A DNA stretch of 64,000 nt from Lactococcus sp. S-13 (GCF_004210295.1 NZ_SDAK01000001.1:1550001-1614000), one strand, 5' to 3'. Shown: positions 25,671 through 34,260, counted from the first letter of the stretch. A program made the numbers and translations. Notes: generated from the sequence alone by a model not told the origin.

Positions 25671-26168
25671 ATGAAAAAACTCAATATGAACTATCTTTGC
25701 TTAGTAATCGGTATCTCATCGATGATTCTCAGCTTTTTCGACGGCATCCGTGCCCTTTCTTTACCACTTGGGATAATCGGTGTTCTTCTAGCGATTATCT
25801 TTATAACAAAAAATAAGCAAGGTGGGAAAACTCTGTTGATTCTAGCTCTTATTATCTCGTTTTTATCCGTTCCCCTAGCGTATAGCATGACCGCTCTCAG
25901 CCACCATACCGATTACCCTTCTGTAGAGACCTTTCAAAAAGCCCTAGATGACAACGAAAACCTCACAGGAAAAACCGTCCGTTTTAAAGTAACTGATGTT
26001 TCAGCTGCTTCTGGATTTTACTCAGTCCGTGCAGGAGATGATATCGCTTTCTACATCAGTAAAACTGATATTAAAGGTATCCAAAAAGGCGATACGGTAA
26101 CGATTAAAGTTAAAAGTAAAGCTGCAGATGTACTCGGGATTTATCTCATGAATGGCAAAGTTGAATAA
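25671..26168 (+). CDS. Membrane protein with an OB-like extracellular domain
   Basis: A 165-residue protein with three hydrophobic helices in the first 80 residues and an extracytoplasmic C-terminal domain (about 85-165) whose pattern, LTGKTVRFKVTDVSA then GDTVTIKVKSKAADVLG, resembles small OB-fold/tRNA_anti-like domains. The start has TTTGGAG ahead. It is the first of four rightward genes for small envelope proteins. No function is recognised. Confidence 0.7.
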   Translation: MKKLNMNYLCLVIGISSMILSFFDGIRALSLPLGIIGVLLAIIFITKNKQGGKTLLILALIISFLSVPLAYSMTALSHHTDYPSVETFQKALDDNENLTGKTVRFKVTDVSAASGFYSVRAGDDIAFYISKTDIKGIQKGDTVTIKVKSKAADVLGIYLMNGKVE

Positions 26169-26187
26169 CAATTTCAAGGAGAATAAA

Positions 26188-27168
26188 ATGAAAAAATTTT
26201 TACTAGTTGGCACAACACTGCTATCGCTAAGTTTACTTGTCGCTTGCGGAAATACTTCATCAAAAAACACTGTGAAATCTAGTTCTTACAAGACTAGTGC
26301 CGTGGAAAAGACTAAAAATTATACTTTACACAATACAGACTTTAAAGTTCCAGCTTCTTGGAAAGAAAAAGACGGAAAAGATGGTAGCGCCGTAAAATAC
26401 TTCTATCCAAAAGAAGGCATGATGTTAACTCGATTCGCAAAAACTGATGAAACTATTATGGACCAAAGCTCACGTGAAGCCTATATTTCTGGTTTGAAAT
26501 CCACCCCTGATTTTAAAAACTTCAAGGCTACAGGTGAAAACAAGTCTTCTGATAATAACTATGCTTGGAATATTTCTTTCACAATGGACGAGAAAGATTA
26601 TCAAGGCGAACTTGTTGTAGCCGATGTCGCTGAAGGTCTACTAAGCTTTATGATAGCTACGCCAAACAATACTTACAAAAATTATCAGTCTGATTTCGCA
26701 AAAATCTGTCAATCTATTAATTTTTTATCACGAGATACAAATTATGATGATTCGGGTACAGACAGCTTATCTAGTGATAGTGGCTGGGATGATTCGACAC
26801 ATACCTTCACAAGTGATGACGGTATATTGAAAATTGACAAAACCGAAATCACTAATGATTACAATGGAAAACCTGCTTTTTGCGTCTACTTCACATTGAC
26901 TAACAAGGGCGATGACACTGCAGTTTCTCAAATTCTCTTTCAGCAATTAGCACGCGTTCAACAACTCTCAACAAATACCTCTAACGATTTGGACTTCGCC
27001 ATGATGTCACTTGACGCCCCTGAAAATCACCTGCAAGATAATATCAATCCCAATGGCACAATTTCTGGCTATTATCCTTTTGAACTCGAAAATACAAGTG
27101 ACCCTGTTGCTATACAGTTGCAAAGAGATTTTCAAACGGTTGATACGTATAAAGTTCCTTTGCAGTAG
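26188..27168 (+). CDS. Lipoprotein with DUF5067-like domain
   Basis: A 326-residue lipoprotein: the signal MKKFLLVGTTLLSLSLLVAC ends in a lipobox with Cys20. A first domain (about 45-190) resembles surface lipoproteins of the PsbP/DUF1795-like type. A Ser/Asp-rich linker follows, and the C-terminal region from DDGILKIDKTEITNDYNG matches the DUF5067 pattern found in bacterial secreted proteins. The start at 26188 has CAAGGAG upstream. The gene follows the OB-like protein by 19 bases. Confidence 0.75.
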   Translation: MKKFLLVGTTLLSLSLLVACGNTSSKNTVKSSSYKTSAVEKTKNYTLHNTDFKVPASWKEKDGKDGSAVKYFYPKEGMMLTRFAKTDETIMDQSSREAYISGLKSTPDFKNFKATGENKSSDNNYAWNISFTMDEKDYQGELVVADVAEGLLSFMIATPNNTYKNYQSDFAKICQSINFLSRDTNYDDSGTDSLSSDSGWDDSTHTFTSDDGILKIDKTEITNDYNGKPAFCVYFTLTNKGDDTAVSQILFQQLARVQQLSTNTSNDLDFAMMSLDAPENHLQDNINPNGTISGYYPFELENTSDPVAIQLQRDFQTVDTYKVPLQ

Positions 27169-27250
27169 TTCACAAGCTCCCGTTTGACTAGAAAAATAGT
27201 TTAGGTTACAATAAAATCTGTTACTAAATTTATTTTCTAGGAGAATTAAT

Positions 27251-27370
27251 GTGAAAAATATTTTGCTAATCATTGCAATTTTGATTATGATAGGACTTTT
27301 ATTCCTAAATCCTATTTTAGCTATAGTCGTTGGAATTATAGCATTTATAGGAATGAGGAAAATAAAATGA
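27251..27370 (+). CDS. Small membrane protein (39 aa)
   Basis: A GTG-started frame of 39 residues, almost entirely hydrophobic: KNILLIIAILIMIGLLFLNP, then a second helix, ending MRKIK. TAGGAG lies nine bases upstream. It sits between the lipoprotein gene and the next membrane-protein gene on the same strand. No homologue comes to mind. Confidence 0.6.
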   Translation: MKNILLIIAILIMIGLLFLNPILAIVVGIIAFIGMRKIK

Positions 27371-27409
27371 AGTCTAGCAACCAACATTTGAAAGTAAAAC
27401 GGAGATCCT

Positions 27410-28039
27410 ATGAAAAAATTACCCTTGTTTAAATTTTTGTCCTTGCGAGTTTACCTCTGGATTGTCATCCTCATCTTTATGGGTGGTGTCGCTGCCTATT
27501 GGGTTGGTCGCACCACAACAAAAAATGAGTCACAAAATGCCTCATATTCTACGGTAAAATACATCAAACAAGAAGATGAAACAGTTTTTCTTGCTGTTGG
27601 TATTCAAAATGTTGAAACTCAAAAAAATAATACAAAAATTCCTTGGACCGAAATTGGAGTCCCTCTGACCGAAAAAAAGGCAATCATCATTTTAAACTAT
27701 GAAGCAAAGTTAGGGATTAGTTCACCGGCAAAAATTAAATCCACTGGTAAAACGAGCTATGAAATTACAATTCCAAGGTACTCCTTTATCGGTACTAAGT
27801 TAGACAAAAAGCACCCTTACAATCTTTATGATTCGAGTGGTGAACTCCTTAGTTATTCAACCCAAAACATTGATACTGGTGCACTTGTAACGAAGGCTTT
27901 GTCGACTAGTAAACAGGAAAGATATCTTAAACAGTATACCTCTTCCCTAGATAGCGCAGCTCAAAAATATTATACTACGATTTTCAAGGCTGTTGACCCT
28001 AAAATCAAGCTAACTTTCAAATTTTCTAGAAACTCATAA
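27410..28039 (+). CDS. Membrane-anchored extracellular protein (209 aa)
   Basis: One N-terminal helix (about residues 13-33) and a 175-residue hydrophilic domain outside the membrane, with a high Lys/Thr content and no recognised motifs. CGGAGAT precedes the ATG. It is the last of the four-gene rightward group. The CIRCE palindrome behind it has a T run and may also act as its terminator. Confidence 0.7.
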   Translation: MKKLPLFKFLSLRVYLWIVILIFMGGVAAYWVGRTTTKNESQNASYSTVKYIKQEDETVFLAVGIQNVETQKNNTKIPWTEIGVPLTEKKAIIILNYEAKLGISSPAKIKSTGKTSYEITIPRYSFIGTKLDKKHPYNLYDSSGELLSYSTQNIDTGALVTKALSTSKQERYLKQYTSSLDSAAQKYYTTIFKAVDPKIKLTFKFSRNS

Positions 28040-28044
28040 TCAAA

Positions 28045-28071
28045 TTAGCACTCTTTTAGTCAGAGTGCTAA
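28045..28071. promoter_or_regulatory. CIRCE element (HrcA operator) upstream of hsp20
   Basis: TTAGCACTC-N9-GAGTGCTAA, a perfect CIRCE. It ends 17 bases before the -35 of the hsp20 promoter rather than overlapping the transcription start. A T run follows, so it may double as a terminator. Confidence 0.95.
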
Positions 28072-28088
28072 TTTTTTGAGCTTTTCTT

Positions 28089-28117
28089 TTGACACTCTGA
28101 CCAATACTGACTATAAT
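28089..28117 (+). promoter_or_regulatory. hsp20 promoter
   Basis: Perfect TTGACA and TATAAT with a 17-base spacer. The transcript has a leader of about 165 bases before the start codon. Confidence 0.9.
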
Positions 28118-28288
28118 AGATAATGTAGGGTTGAGATAAGAAAACCCAAAAGATAATTTGAGTTTGTTCGCCTCAAAGCAAGGAAACAAAGTCAATTGAA
28201 AGCTTCACTTTTTGTTTGGAGCTACAATTTTCTCAATTTCTAAGTTTAAAGCAATCAGGCTCATCTTAAAATTAGAGGAGGTATTACA

Positions 28289-28735
28289 ATGTCAAACGAT
28301 TTGATGAACAATCAAAACAACTTGATGGATTTTGGAGATGATTTCTTTAATCATTTCGGTCGAAATCTCTTCAAACATGGCTTTGATTTTCCTGCTTCTA
28401 ACCGTCAAATGACGATGAAAACTGATGTTTCCGAATCAGATACGGCTTACAGCGTGAAAATTGATTTGCCTGGTTTGAAAAAAGAAAATATCAACATTGA
28501 ATATGAAAATGGAATGTTGAGTGTTTCAGGTAAACAAGAACAAGCGACCGAAGAAAAAAACGATGCGGGTGAAATCATTCACAGCGAACGTTACTATGGC
28601 TCTTACAGTCGTTCTTACCACTTACCAAATGTTGAACGCGATAATATTACAGCTAAATATGACGGTGGTGTTTTGACGCTCAACCTGCCAAAAACAGTAC
28701 AATCCGAAAATAATCGTCGAATTGAAATCCAATAA
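28289..28735 (+). CDS. Small heat-shock protein, Hsp20/alpha-crystallin family
   Basis: A 148-residue holdase chaperone. The alpha-crystallin domain runs from about residue 43 (MKTDVSESDTAYSVKIDLPG) to the GVLTLNLPK strand near 135, and the C-terminal tail has the IEI-type anchor (RIEIQ). The N-terminal Phe/Asn-rich arm is typical. AGAGGAGG precedes the start. A CIRCE site upstream places it under HrcA. The long leader could carry thermosensing structure. It has its own terminator. Confidence 0.95.
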   Translation: MSNDLMNNQNNLMDFGDDFFNHFGRNLFKHGFDFPASNRQMTMKTDVSESDTAYSVKIDLPGLKKENINIEYENGMLSVSGKQEQATEEKNDAGEIIHSERYYGSYSRSYHLPNVERDNITAKYDGGVLTLNLPKTVQSENNRRIEIQ

Positions 28736-28739
28736 GATA

Positions 28740-28769
28740 AAAAAACGTAGCTCTAGGGCTACGTTTTTT
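28740..28769 (+). terminator. hsp20 terminator
   Basis: AAAAACGTAGC/GCTACGTTTTT stem with a 6-base loop and a T run. Confidence 0.9.
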
Positions 28770-28818
28770 ATTATTGAAAATGACTGATGGAGTTACCAGT
28801 AACTTTCTTTACTTCTTT

Positions 28819-29700
28819 TTATTTAGGACGCGCACCGTCTTGCCACCAAAGTTTAATAAGTGCTTGGGTGCCATCATTCTCAAAGCCCTTATCAGCAAGT
28901 TGATCATAGAGTTTTTTAGCACCAGCTGTTGCGGGCAACTCTAATCCCATTTTTTCAGCTTCTGCAAGAGCAATTCCTAAATCTTTGATAAAGTGCTTGA
29001 CGAAAAATCCTGGGCTATAATCTTCTTTCAAAATCCGTGGTGCATAGTTCGTCAGCGACCAAGTTGATGCGCCACCTCCGCCAAGGGTAACGAGGACTTT
29101 TTCCATATCGAGTCCCGCTTTATCAGCATAGACCATCAGCTCAGACATTGCTGTCATGGTGCCTGCAATCCCGATTTGATTGGCCATTTTGGTGTGTTGA
29201 CCGGAGCCAGCAGAACCTTGTAGCATAATGGTTTTACCCATTTTTTCAAATAAAGGGAGAGCTTTTTGGAAAGCAGCGTCATCTCCACCAACCATAATAG
29301 TCAGCGTACCATTTTTTGCTCCCAAATCCCCACCAGATACCGGGGCGTCAAGCGCTTGTGCACCAACTTTTTGAGCTTTTTCATAAATTTCTTTGGCCAA
29401 TGTTGGCTCTGTCGTCGTCATATCGATCAATATTTTGCCAGAAAGGTCATTTTGGAAGATGCCGACCTCACCAAAATAGACTTCGCGGACATCTTTGGGA
29501 TAGCCGACAATGGTAATGACAAAATCAGCCGCTGTTGCCGCTGCTTGTGGCGTTTCAGCATACACTGCGCCACGCGCAACTAATGCGTCAGTTTTTGATT
29601 TTGTACGATTATAAACGGTCAATTCGTGACCTGCGTCTAACAAGTGTCCTGCCATAGCAGCACCCATAACCCCTGTTCCGATAAATGCAATTTTAGACAT
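28819..29700 (-). CDS. Beta-hydroxyacid dehydrogenase (HIBADH/GarR-like)
   Basis: A 293-residue NAD(P)-dependent enzyme of the 3-hydroxyisobutyrate dehydrogenase / tartronate semialdehyde reductase family. The Rossmann motif is IAFIGTGVMGAAMAGHL at the N-terminus; the substrate block DAPVSGGDLGAKNGTL lies near residue 119 and the catalytic Lys is in GSGQHTKMANQ near 170. The start at 29700 has AAGGAGAC; upstream in-frame codons are not used. The exact substrate cannot be read from sequence. It follows a small HTH-like gene. Confidence 0.9.
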   Translation of the reverse strand: MSKIAFIGTGVMGAAMAGHLLDAGHELTVYNRTKSKTDALVARGAVYAETPQAAATAADFVITIVGYPKDVREVYFGEVGIFQNDLSGKILIDMTTTEPTLAKEIYEKAQKVGAQALDAPVSGGDLGAKNGTLTIMVGGDDAAFQKALPLFEKMGKTIMLQGSAGSGQHTKMANQIGIAGTMTAMSELMVYADKAGLDMEKVLVTLGGGGASTWSLTNYAPRILKEDYSPGFFVKHFIKDLGIALAEAEKMGLELPATAGAKKLYDQLADKGFENDGTQALIKLWWQDGARPK

Positions 29701-29752
29701 CTTTGTCTCCTTAATTTGTGATTTTAGTGGAAAGCTCGCTTGCTGATAGAAA

Positions 29753-29959
29753 TTAGTTTTGGTAATCTCGACGCTTTCGAGCTTTTTCACCCCGTAATCG
29801 TTTGATTTTTTGATTGCGGTAAGCGTCCAATTGATAGGTTTTTAATAATTTTTCAATGGCAACTCGAGAATTTCCTGTTGCCTCGCCAATACTTGATAAA
29901 GATTGTAATGGATTTTCATCAATCATTTTTTGTAATTCATCTTTTGTTAATCTCGTCAT
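29753..29959 (-). CDS. Small HTH-like basic protein (68 aa)
   Basis: A 68-residue protein with a helix-turn-helix-like core (SLSSIGEATGNSRVAIEKLL) and a strongly basic tail (KIKRLRGEKARKRRDYQN). ATGGAGAG precedes its ATG. It lies 52 bases upstream of the dehydrogenase gene on the same strand. It may be a small DNA-binding regulator, but no family is recognised. Confidence 0.65.
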   Translation of the reverse strand: MTRLTKDELQKMIDENPLQSLSSIGEATGNSRVAIEKLLKTYQLDAYRNQKIKRLRGEKARKRRDYQN

Positions 29960-30032
29960 TATCTCTCCATTGCTTTTAAAAAATACAAAAAACGACTAGC
30001 AACCTGCCAACCGCCCTTTTATTTATTCGTTA

Positions 30033-30115
30033 TGGGGAAGAAGGGATTTGAACCCTCACGCGATTTCTCGCACATGCACCTGAAGCATGCGTGTCTGCCA
30101 TTCCACCACTTCCCC
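30033..30115 (-). tRNA. tRNA-Leu (anticodon CAG)
   Basis: An 83-base class II tRNA on the minus strand. The acceptor stem is GGGGAAG/CTTCCCC, with discriminator A and CCA not encoded. The anticodon loop reads CTTCAGGT with anticodon CAG. The long variable arm and the GGTTCAAATCC T-loop are clear. It stands alone between the HTH-like gene and the DUF1634 gene. Confidence 0.95.
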
Positions 30116-30254
30116 ATGCTGCACTCAGCCAAACAAAAATTTTAATGGTGCTTAGCTAATCTTTTTCTATGATAACAGTTTCATGCTAAAATTGCAAGTT
30201 TCAAAGTAGGCTTTTGCCTCTGGTTTTTTTCTCAATATTTAGAGATTTAGGTGA

Positions 30255-30287
30255 TAAAAAAACTGACAATTCGTCAGTTCTTTTTTT
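30255..30287. terminator. Terminator after the TauE/DUF1634 pair
   Basis: AAAAAAACTGAC with GTCAGTTCTTTTTTT, 5-base loop; T run on both strands. It overlaps the DUF1634 stop codon. Confidence 0.8.
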
Positions 30288-30663
30288 ATGCACCACCGTG
30301 ACCGATAATCATGGCGATGATTAAGATGATGAGTACCAAGCTTGTGATGATGACATAAAGTTTATCTCCTTCTTTAGTAAAGGAAATGATCGAGGCAACA
30401 ACCCGCAAGACTGGTGTTAGAATGAGTAAAAAGAGACCAGCCATCAGCCAAGCTAACGCTCTAAATTCGACTAAACCAGTCAAAATTTCGTTAAATTTGT
30501 CCGGCCAGATGCCTTCTGGGTAACCAGAGTGGCCGCTCACAACAAACATAAGGATACCGATAATAATGACAACGGCACTGATAAAAACACCTACGCGGAG
30601 AATTTTTCCGATATTTCGCTCAATTTGGAGCAGTTCTTCTTTGGTCATTTCTTTATTTTTCAT
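30286..30663 (-). CDS. DUF1634 membrane protein
   Basis: A 125-residue protein with three membrane helices. The opening ERNIGKILRVGVFISAVVII and the middle FRALAWLMAGLFLLILTPVLRV fit DUF1634, a family nearly always encoded beside a TauE/SafE-type transporter, as here. It starts immediately after the TauE stop, so the two are translationally coupled. It is probably an accessory subunit; its function is unknown. Confidence 0.85.
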   Translation of the reverse strand: MKNKEMTKEELLQIERNIGKILRVGVFISAVVIIIGILMFVVSGHSGYPEGIWPDKFNEILTGLVEFRALAWLMAGLFLLILTPVLRVVASIISFTKEGDKLYVIITSLVLIILIIAMIIGHGGA

Positions 30664-31515
30664 TTAAAGCGAAACCCCCAATCCTTTGAGTAACATTTGA
30701 ATAGCCATAATCAAAATCACAGGAATAAAGATGATTCGAATGGTTTTAGCAGGTAATTTGGGCATAATTTTTGAGCCAACCGCAGCACCAGCAACGATTC
30801 CGATGGCAAGAGGGCCAGCTAAGCTGGGATTAACGTAGCCATTGAAAAAATAAACCGTGGCGGAGGCAGCTGCAGTGACGCCAATCATCAGGTTTGAGGT
30901 TGCTGTGGAAGCTTTGAGTGGCATTTTCATCATTGAATCCATGGCCAAAACTTTGAAAGCTCCTGAGCCGATACCCAAAAGTCCTGAAGCAACGCCCGCT
31001 CCGAGCATGATTGCTGCACCACCGGGTACTTTTTCGACTTGATAGGGAATCTCTTTGTTCAACTGTTTGTCGTAGTAACTCGAATTGAGCTTGAGTTTTT
31101 CTGAGATTTTGTCAGCCTGGGCATTCTGAAGGACTTCCTCACCTTTATGCAGTTTTTTCCACATATTGTAGCCTTGGAAAATCAGGAGACAGCCAAATAA
31201 GACGTTTAAAACGGTACCGTCAAAAAATCCAGCCAGCACAGCGCCAATCAATCCTCCAACGGTCGTGAAAATTTCCAAAAACATGGCTGCACGAACGTTA
31301 ATCATATCGTCTTTCAGATAAGAAATCGCAGCCCCCGAACTTGTCGCAATCACAGCGACAATACTTGCGCCAATTGCATATTTGATGTCAACGCCAAAGA
31401 AGGTCGTAATAATCGGCGTGATAATAATTCCACCGCCAAGCCCCAAAATAGAGCCAAATGTCCCTGCTACGAAGCCCAAAAGCAACATAGAGAGCGTAAA
31501 AGCTAATAAAGACAT
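30664..31515 (-). CDS. TauE/SafE-family transporter
   Basis: A 283-residue protein with about eight membrane helices arranged in two related halves. The first opens LLGFVAGTFGSILGLGGGII (near residue 12) and the second has GVASGLLGIGSGAFKVLAMD near 177. The family exports sulfite, sulfoacetate or other small organic anions; the substrate here is unknown. Its DUF1634 partner follows without a gap. Confidence 0.9.
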   Translation of the reverse strand: MSLLAFTLSMLLLGFVAGTFGSILGLGGGIIITPIITTFFGVDIKYAIGASIVAVIATSSGAAISYLKDDMINVRAAMFLEIFTTVGGLIGAVLAGFFDGTVLNVLFGCLLIFQGYNMWKKLHKGEEVLQNAQADKISEKLKLNSSYYDKQLNKEIPYQVEKVPGGAAIMLGAGVASGLLGIGSGAFKVLAMDSMMKMPLKASTATSNLMIGVTAAASATVYFFNGYVNPSLAGPLAIGIVAGAAVGSKIMPKLPAKTIRIIFIPVILIMAIQMLLKGLGVSL

Positions 31516-31684
31516 AATAATTTCTCCAATCTTCCTCTATTTTACCAAATTCTGCTCAATGCTGCACTCTCCTTTGATTAAGTCTTGGAGGTTCTCTTCT
31601 TTATCCGCCCGGATTTTATGATATAATTTTACTAAAGATTGATGTTTCACAAAAATTTACGAAGCATTTTTACGGAGGAAAAAA

Positions 31685-31864
31685 ATGAATAGACAAGAAC
31701 TTGAACAACGTCTGCGTAGTGAATTAGCGATTCCTTTTTATAATGCTAAAATTGCAGAGCGTGATTATAGCGAAGCTGAATTTCAAGAGATGAAAGCTCA
31801 ACTTCAAGCTGACATTGAGCAGTACGCTCATGATTATGTCAATGAAAGTAACGCCAACGGCTAG
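31685..31864 (+). CDS. Small hydrophilic protein (59 aa)
   Basis: A 59-residue frame, MNRQELEQRLRSELAIPFYN and onward, rich in Glu, Gln and Ala and probably two helices. An excellent ACGGAGG lies before the ATG, and a TATAAT box lies near 31620. The stop codon overlaps the first base pairs of a copy of the 16-bp repeat. It is 91 bases upstream of zwf; the repeat pair between them may separate transcription. No known family. Confidence 0.7.
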   Translation: MNRQELEQRLRSELAIPFYNAKIAERDYSEAEFQEMKAQLQADIEQYAHDYVNESNANG

Positions 31865-31922
31865 AGAATTTGCTGACGAAAATTTTTTGGCAGATCGTCA
31901 GCATTTCGTCAGTAAATTCTCT
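31863..31922. repeat. Inverted pair of the 16-bp repeat
   Basis: AGAGAATTTGCTGACG at 31863-31878 and CGTCAGTAAATTCTCT at 31907-31922, both exact, with a third CGTCAG core at 31896. They stand between the 59-aa gene and zwf. Confidence 0.9.
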
Positions 31923-31955
31923 GCTTCCAAAATTTTTTAGAATCAGGAAAAATAA

Positions 31956-33467
31956 ATGACCGAACAAAAACAAGTCCTTTTCACCATTTTTGGAGCAACT
32001 GGTGATTTGGCAAAACGTAAGCTCTATCCTTCTCTTTTTCGTCTTTTCAAAAAGGGCGAATTGGCTGAAAATTTTGCGGTGATTGGTACTGCCAGAAGAC
32101 CCTGGACAGATGAATTTTATCGGGAAGTCGTTTTTGATTCCATCAAAGATTTGATGAGTTCAAAAACGCAAGCGCAGGATTTTGCCAATCATTTTTATTA
32201 TCAAAGTCACGATGTGGGCGACAGCTCGCACTATATCAATTTGAAAAATTTGGGCGAAAAATTGCGTCAGCAGTATAAGACTGCGGGAAATCAGGTTTTC
32301 TTTTTGGCGATGGCCCCTCAATTTTTTGGAACAATTGCTGAGCATCTTAAGAGTCAAGACATCTTAACTGGCGAAGGTTTCGAACGTATTGTCATCGAGA
32401 AACCTTTTGGGACAAGCTTTGACAGTGCTAAAGCACTCAATGACAGTTTGGCCAAGGTCTTCAGTGAAGAACAAATTTTCCGAATTGACCATTATTTAGG
32501 TAAGGAAATGATTCAGGCTGTTTCTGCCGTGCGCTTTGCTAATCCAATTTTTGAATCGCTGTGGAATAATCAACATATTGATAATGTGCAGATTACCTTT
32601 GCTGAATTTATCGGCGTAGAAGATCGGGGTGGCTACTACGAAACTTCTGGTGCTTTGAAAGACATGATTCAAAACCACGTGCTGCAAGTGCTAAGTTTGA
32701 TTGCCATGGAAAAACCTGAAAAATTTGACGAAAATCATATTGTCACTGAAAAAGTCAAAGCACTCAAGGCAATGCGTCAATATTCTCCAGAAGAAGCCTT
32801 GGAAAATTTTGTGCGTGGTCAATATGTCGCTGGAAATTTTGACGGTGAAGCTTACGCCGCTTACCGGGCTGAAGATTCTGTGGCGGTAGATAGTCGGACA
32901 GAAACTTTCGCTGCTGGAAAGTTCTTGATTGACAACGAACGCTGGTCTGGCGTCCCTTTTTACGTGCGTTCTGGCAAACGAATGACGGAAAAGGGCACGC
33001 GCATCAACATTGTGTTTAAACAAGATTCAGAAAATTTATTCGCTGGCAATTGCGACGATGAGCCTGCTCAAAATGTTCTGACCATTTACATTCAACCGAC
33101 CGAAGGCTTCTCTCTTTCAGTCAATGGTAAAGCCGCAGGACAAGGTTTCCACTTAGAGCCTTTGCGCCTAAGTTTCCGCCACGATAGCGAATTTTTAGGA
33201 AATTCTCCAGAAGCTTATGAGAAACTTTTCCTTGATGTTCTCAATGGTGACGGGACAAACTTCTCCCACTGGGAAGAAGCCGCTCGTGCGTGGGAATTGA
33301 TTGACGTGATTCGCAACGCTTGGGATGAGGACAATGCGCCTTTGCCAACTTATGCTGCGCGTACTATGGGGCCTGATGCCGCCTTCGATTTACTCGCCAA
33401 AGACGGTCGCAAATGGGCGTGGCAGCCTGATTTGTGGTATCGCGAACGAGGCTATTACGAAAAATAA
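31956..33467 (+). CDS. zwf: Glucose-6-phosphate 1-dehydrogenase
   Basis: A 503-residue NADP-dependent enzyme, the first step of the oxidative pentose phosphate path. The nucleotide motif FGATGDLAKRKLYPSLFRL lies at residues 10-28, the substrate block RIDHYLGKE near 174, and the C-terminal region has GVPFYVRSGKRM. The length is normal. The ribosome site is weak (AGGAAAAATAA). rpiA, another pentose-phosphate gene, is 11 kb away. Confidence 0.97.
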   Translation: MTEQKQVLFTIFGATGDLAKRKLYPSLFRLFKKGELAENFAVIGTARRPWTDEFYREVVFDSIKDLMSSKTQAQDFANHFYYQSHDVGDSSHYINLKNLGEKLRQQYKTAGNQVFFLAMAPQFFGTIAEHLKSQDILTGEGFERIVIEKPFGTSFDSAKALNDSLAKVFSEEQIFRIDHYLGKEMIQAVSAVRFANPIFESLWNNQHIDNVQITFAEFIGVEDRGGYYETSGALKDMIQNHVLQVLSLIAMEKPEKFDENHIVTEKVKALKAMRQYSPEEALENFVRGQYVAGNFDGEAYAAYRAEDSVAVDSRTETFAAGKFLIDNERWSGVPFYVRSGKRMTEKGTRINIVFKQDSENLFAGNCDDEPAQNVLTIYIQPTEGFSLSVNGKAAGQGFHLEPLRLSFRHDSEFLGNSPEAYEKLFLDVLNGDGTNFSHWEEAARAWELIDVIRNAWDEDNAPLPTYAARTMGPDAAFDLLAKDGRKWAWQPDLWYRERGYYEK

Positions 33468-33473
33468 GATGGA

Positions 33474-33501
33474 AAAGCTGACTTTTGGAGTCAGTTTTTT
33501 T
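33474..33501. terminator. zwf terminator
   Basis: CTGACT/AGTCAG stem flanked by AAAAG and a seven-T run. Confidence 0.8.
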
Positions 33502-33526
33502 ATTTTCACTTAAGTTTTCCCCAGAC

Positions 33527-33645
33527 TTTTACACAGTTTTCCACAAATTTGTGGAAAGGACTGCTGGTTTTGTGGAAAACTTTGCAAAAAAATCAGGACG
33601 ATCCCGATAAATTCAAGCATTTTGCTGTGAATTAGTTTTTCCACA
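33527..33645. promoter_or_regulatory. Cluster of DnaA-box-like sites
   Basis: Four exact matches to TTWTNCACA: 33527-33535, 33537-33545, 33571-33579 (minus) and 33637-33645. Near matches lie at 33515-33523 and 33550-33558. The intergenic space between the convergent zwf and yqeG-like genes carries no gene. This density is unusual outside an origin. Confidence 0.6.
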
Positions 33646-33647
33646 GT

Positions 33648-33697
33648 GGAGAATTTACTGACGTAAACCGCGCTAACATTCCGTCAGCATTTTCTCT
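33648..33697. repeat. Inverted pair of the 16-bp repeat
   Basis: GGAGAATTTACTGACG at 33648-33663 (15/16) and CGTCAGCATTTTCTCT at 33682-33697 (exact), 18 bases apart, ahead of a T-rich end of the yqeG-like gene. Confidence 0.88.
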
Positions 33698-33732
33698 AAC
33701 AAAAAAAGCCTCCTATGGAGACTTAGTTGATT

Positions 33733-34260
33733 TTACAGCCCTTTTTTCCAGATTGGGGCTCCATCACGTGCGATTATTTTTTTCCACACCCGCCGCTCAC
33801 GCCAACGATTGACTTGCGTACTCCAAGCATCGGATTCAACCAAAGGCTTCACCAAAATGCTGCGCACACCCGCACGATGAGCCGCACGAACATCCGTCAT
33901 CAGCTGATCCCCGACCATGACTGCATTTTCAGGACGTTCATCAAACCGTTTGAGCGCTTTTTTGATGCCCCAAGAAAAAGGCTTCAGGGCGCGCCAGATG
34001 TACTCCACACCAAACTTTTCCACAGCGCGTGCCACACGCTCCCGCTTATTATTAGATACCACAATCACTTTTAAACCATTTTCGCGCATCTCAGAAAGCC
34101 AAGCCAAAAGTTCTGGCGTGCCATCTGGATTATTCCAAGCAATCAAAGTATTGTCCAAATCCACCATTACCGTACGAATCCCTAAATCTTTCAAACGCTG
34201 TGGATGTAATTGATAGACAGCTTCTACCAAAAAATCAGGCTTATAATTATCAATTTTCAT
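33733..34260 (-). CDS. YqeG-family HAD phosphatase
   Basis: A 175-residue HAD-superfamily protein of the YqeG type (subfamily IIIA). Motif I is MVDLDNTLIAWNN (near residue 27), motif II VVSNNKRER, and motif III/IV is MVGDQLMTDVRAA. The start at 34260 is MKIDNYKPDF, as in the family; the upstream in-frame extension runs through repeat sequence and is not used. The -10 box TATAAT lies six bases before the ATG, so the message is probably leaderless. In Bacillus the gene leads the yqeGH-aroE group, but here it stands alone. Confidence 0.88.
   Translation of the reverse strand: MKIDNYKPDFLVEAVYQLHPQRLKDLGIRTVMVDLDNTLIAWNNPDGTPELLAWLSEMRENGLKVIVVSNNKRERVARAVEKFGVEYIWRALKPFSWGIKKALKRFDERPENAVMVGDQLMTDVRAAHRAGVRSILVKPLVESDAWSTQVNRWRERRVWKKIIARDGAPIWKKGL

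Noticed and set aside
33515-33645. A chromosomal replication origin
   Set aside because: DnaA-box-like sites are clustered, but dnaA and dnaN are absent and no AT-rich unwinding region or typical origin gene order is present.
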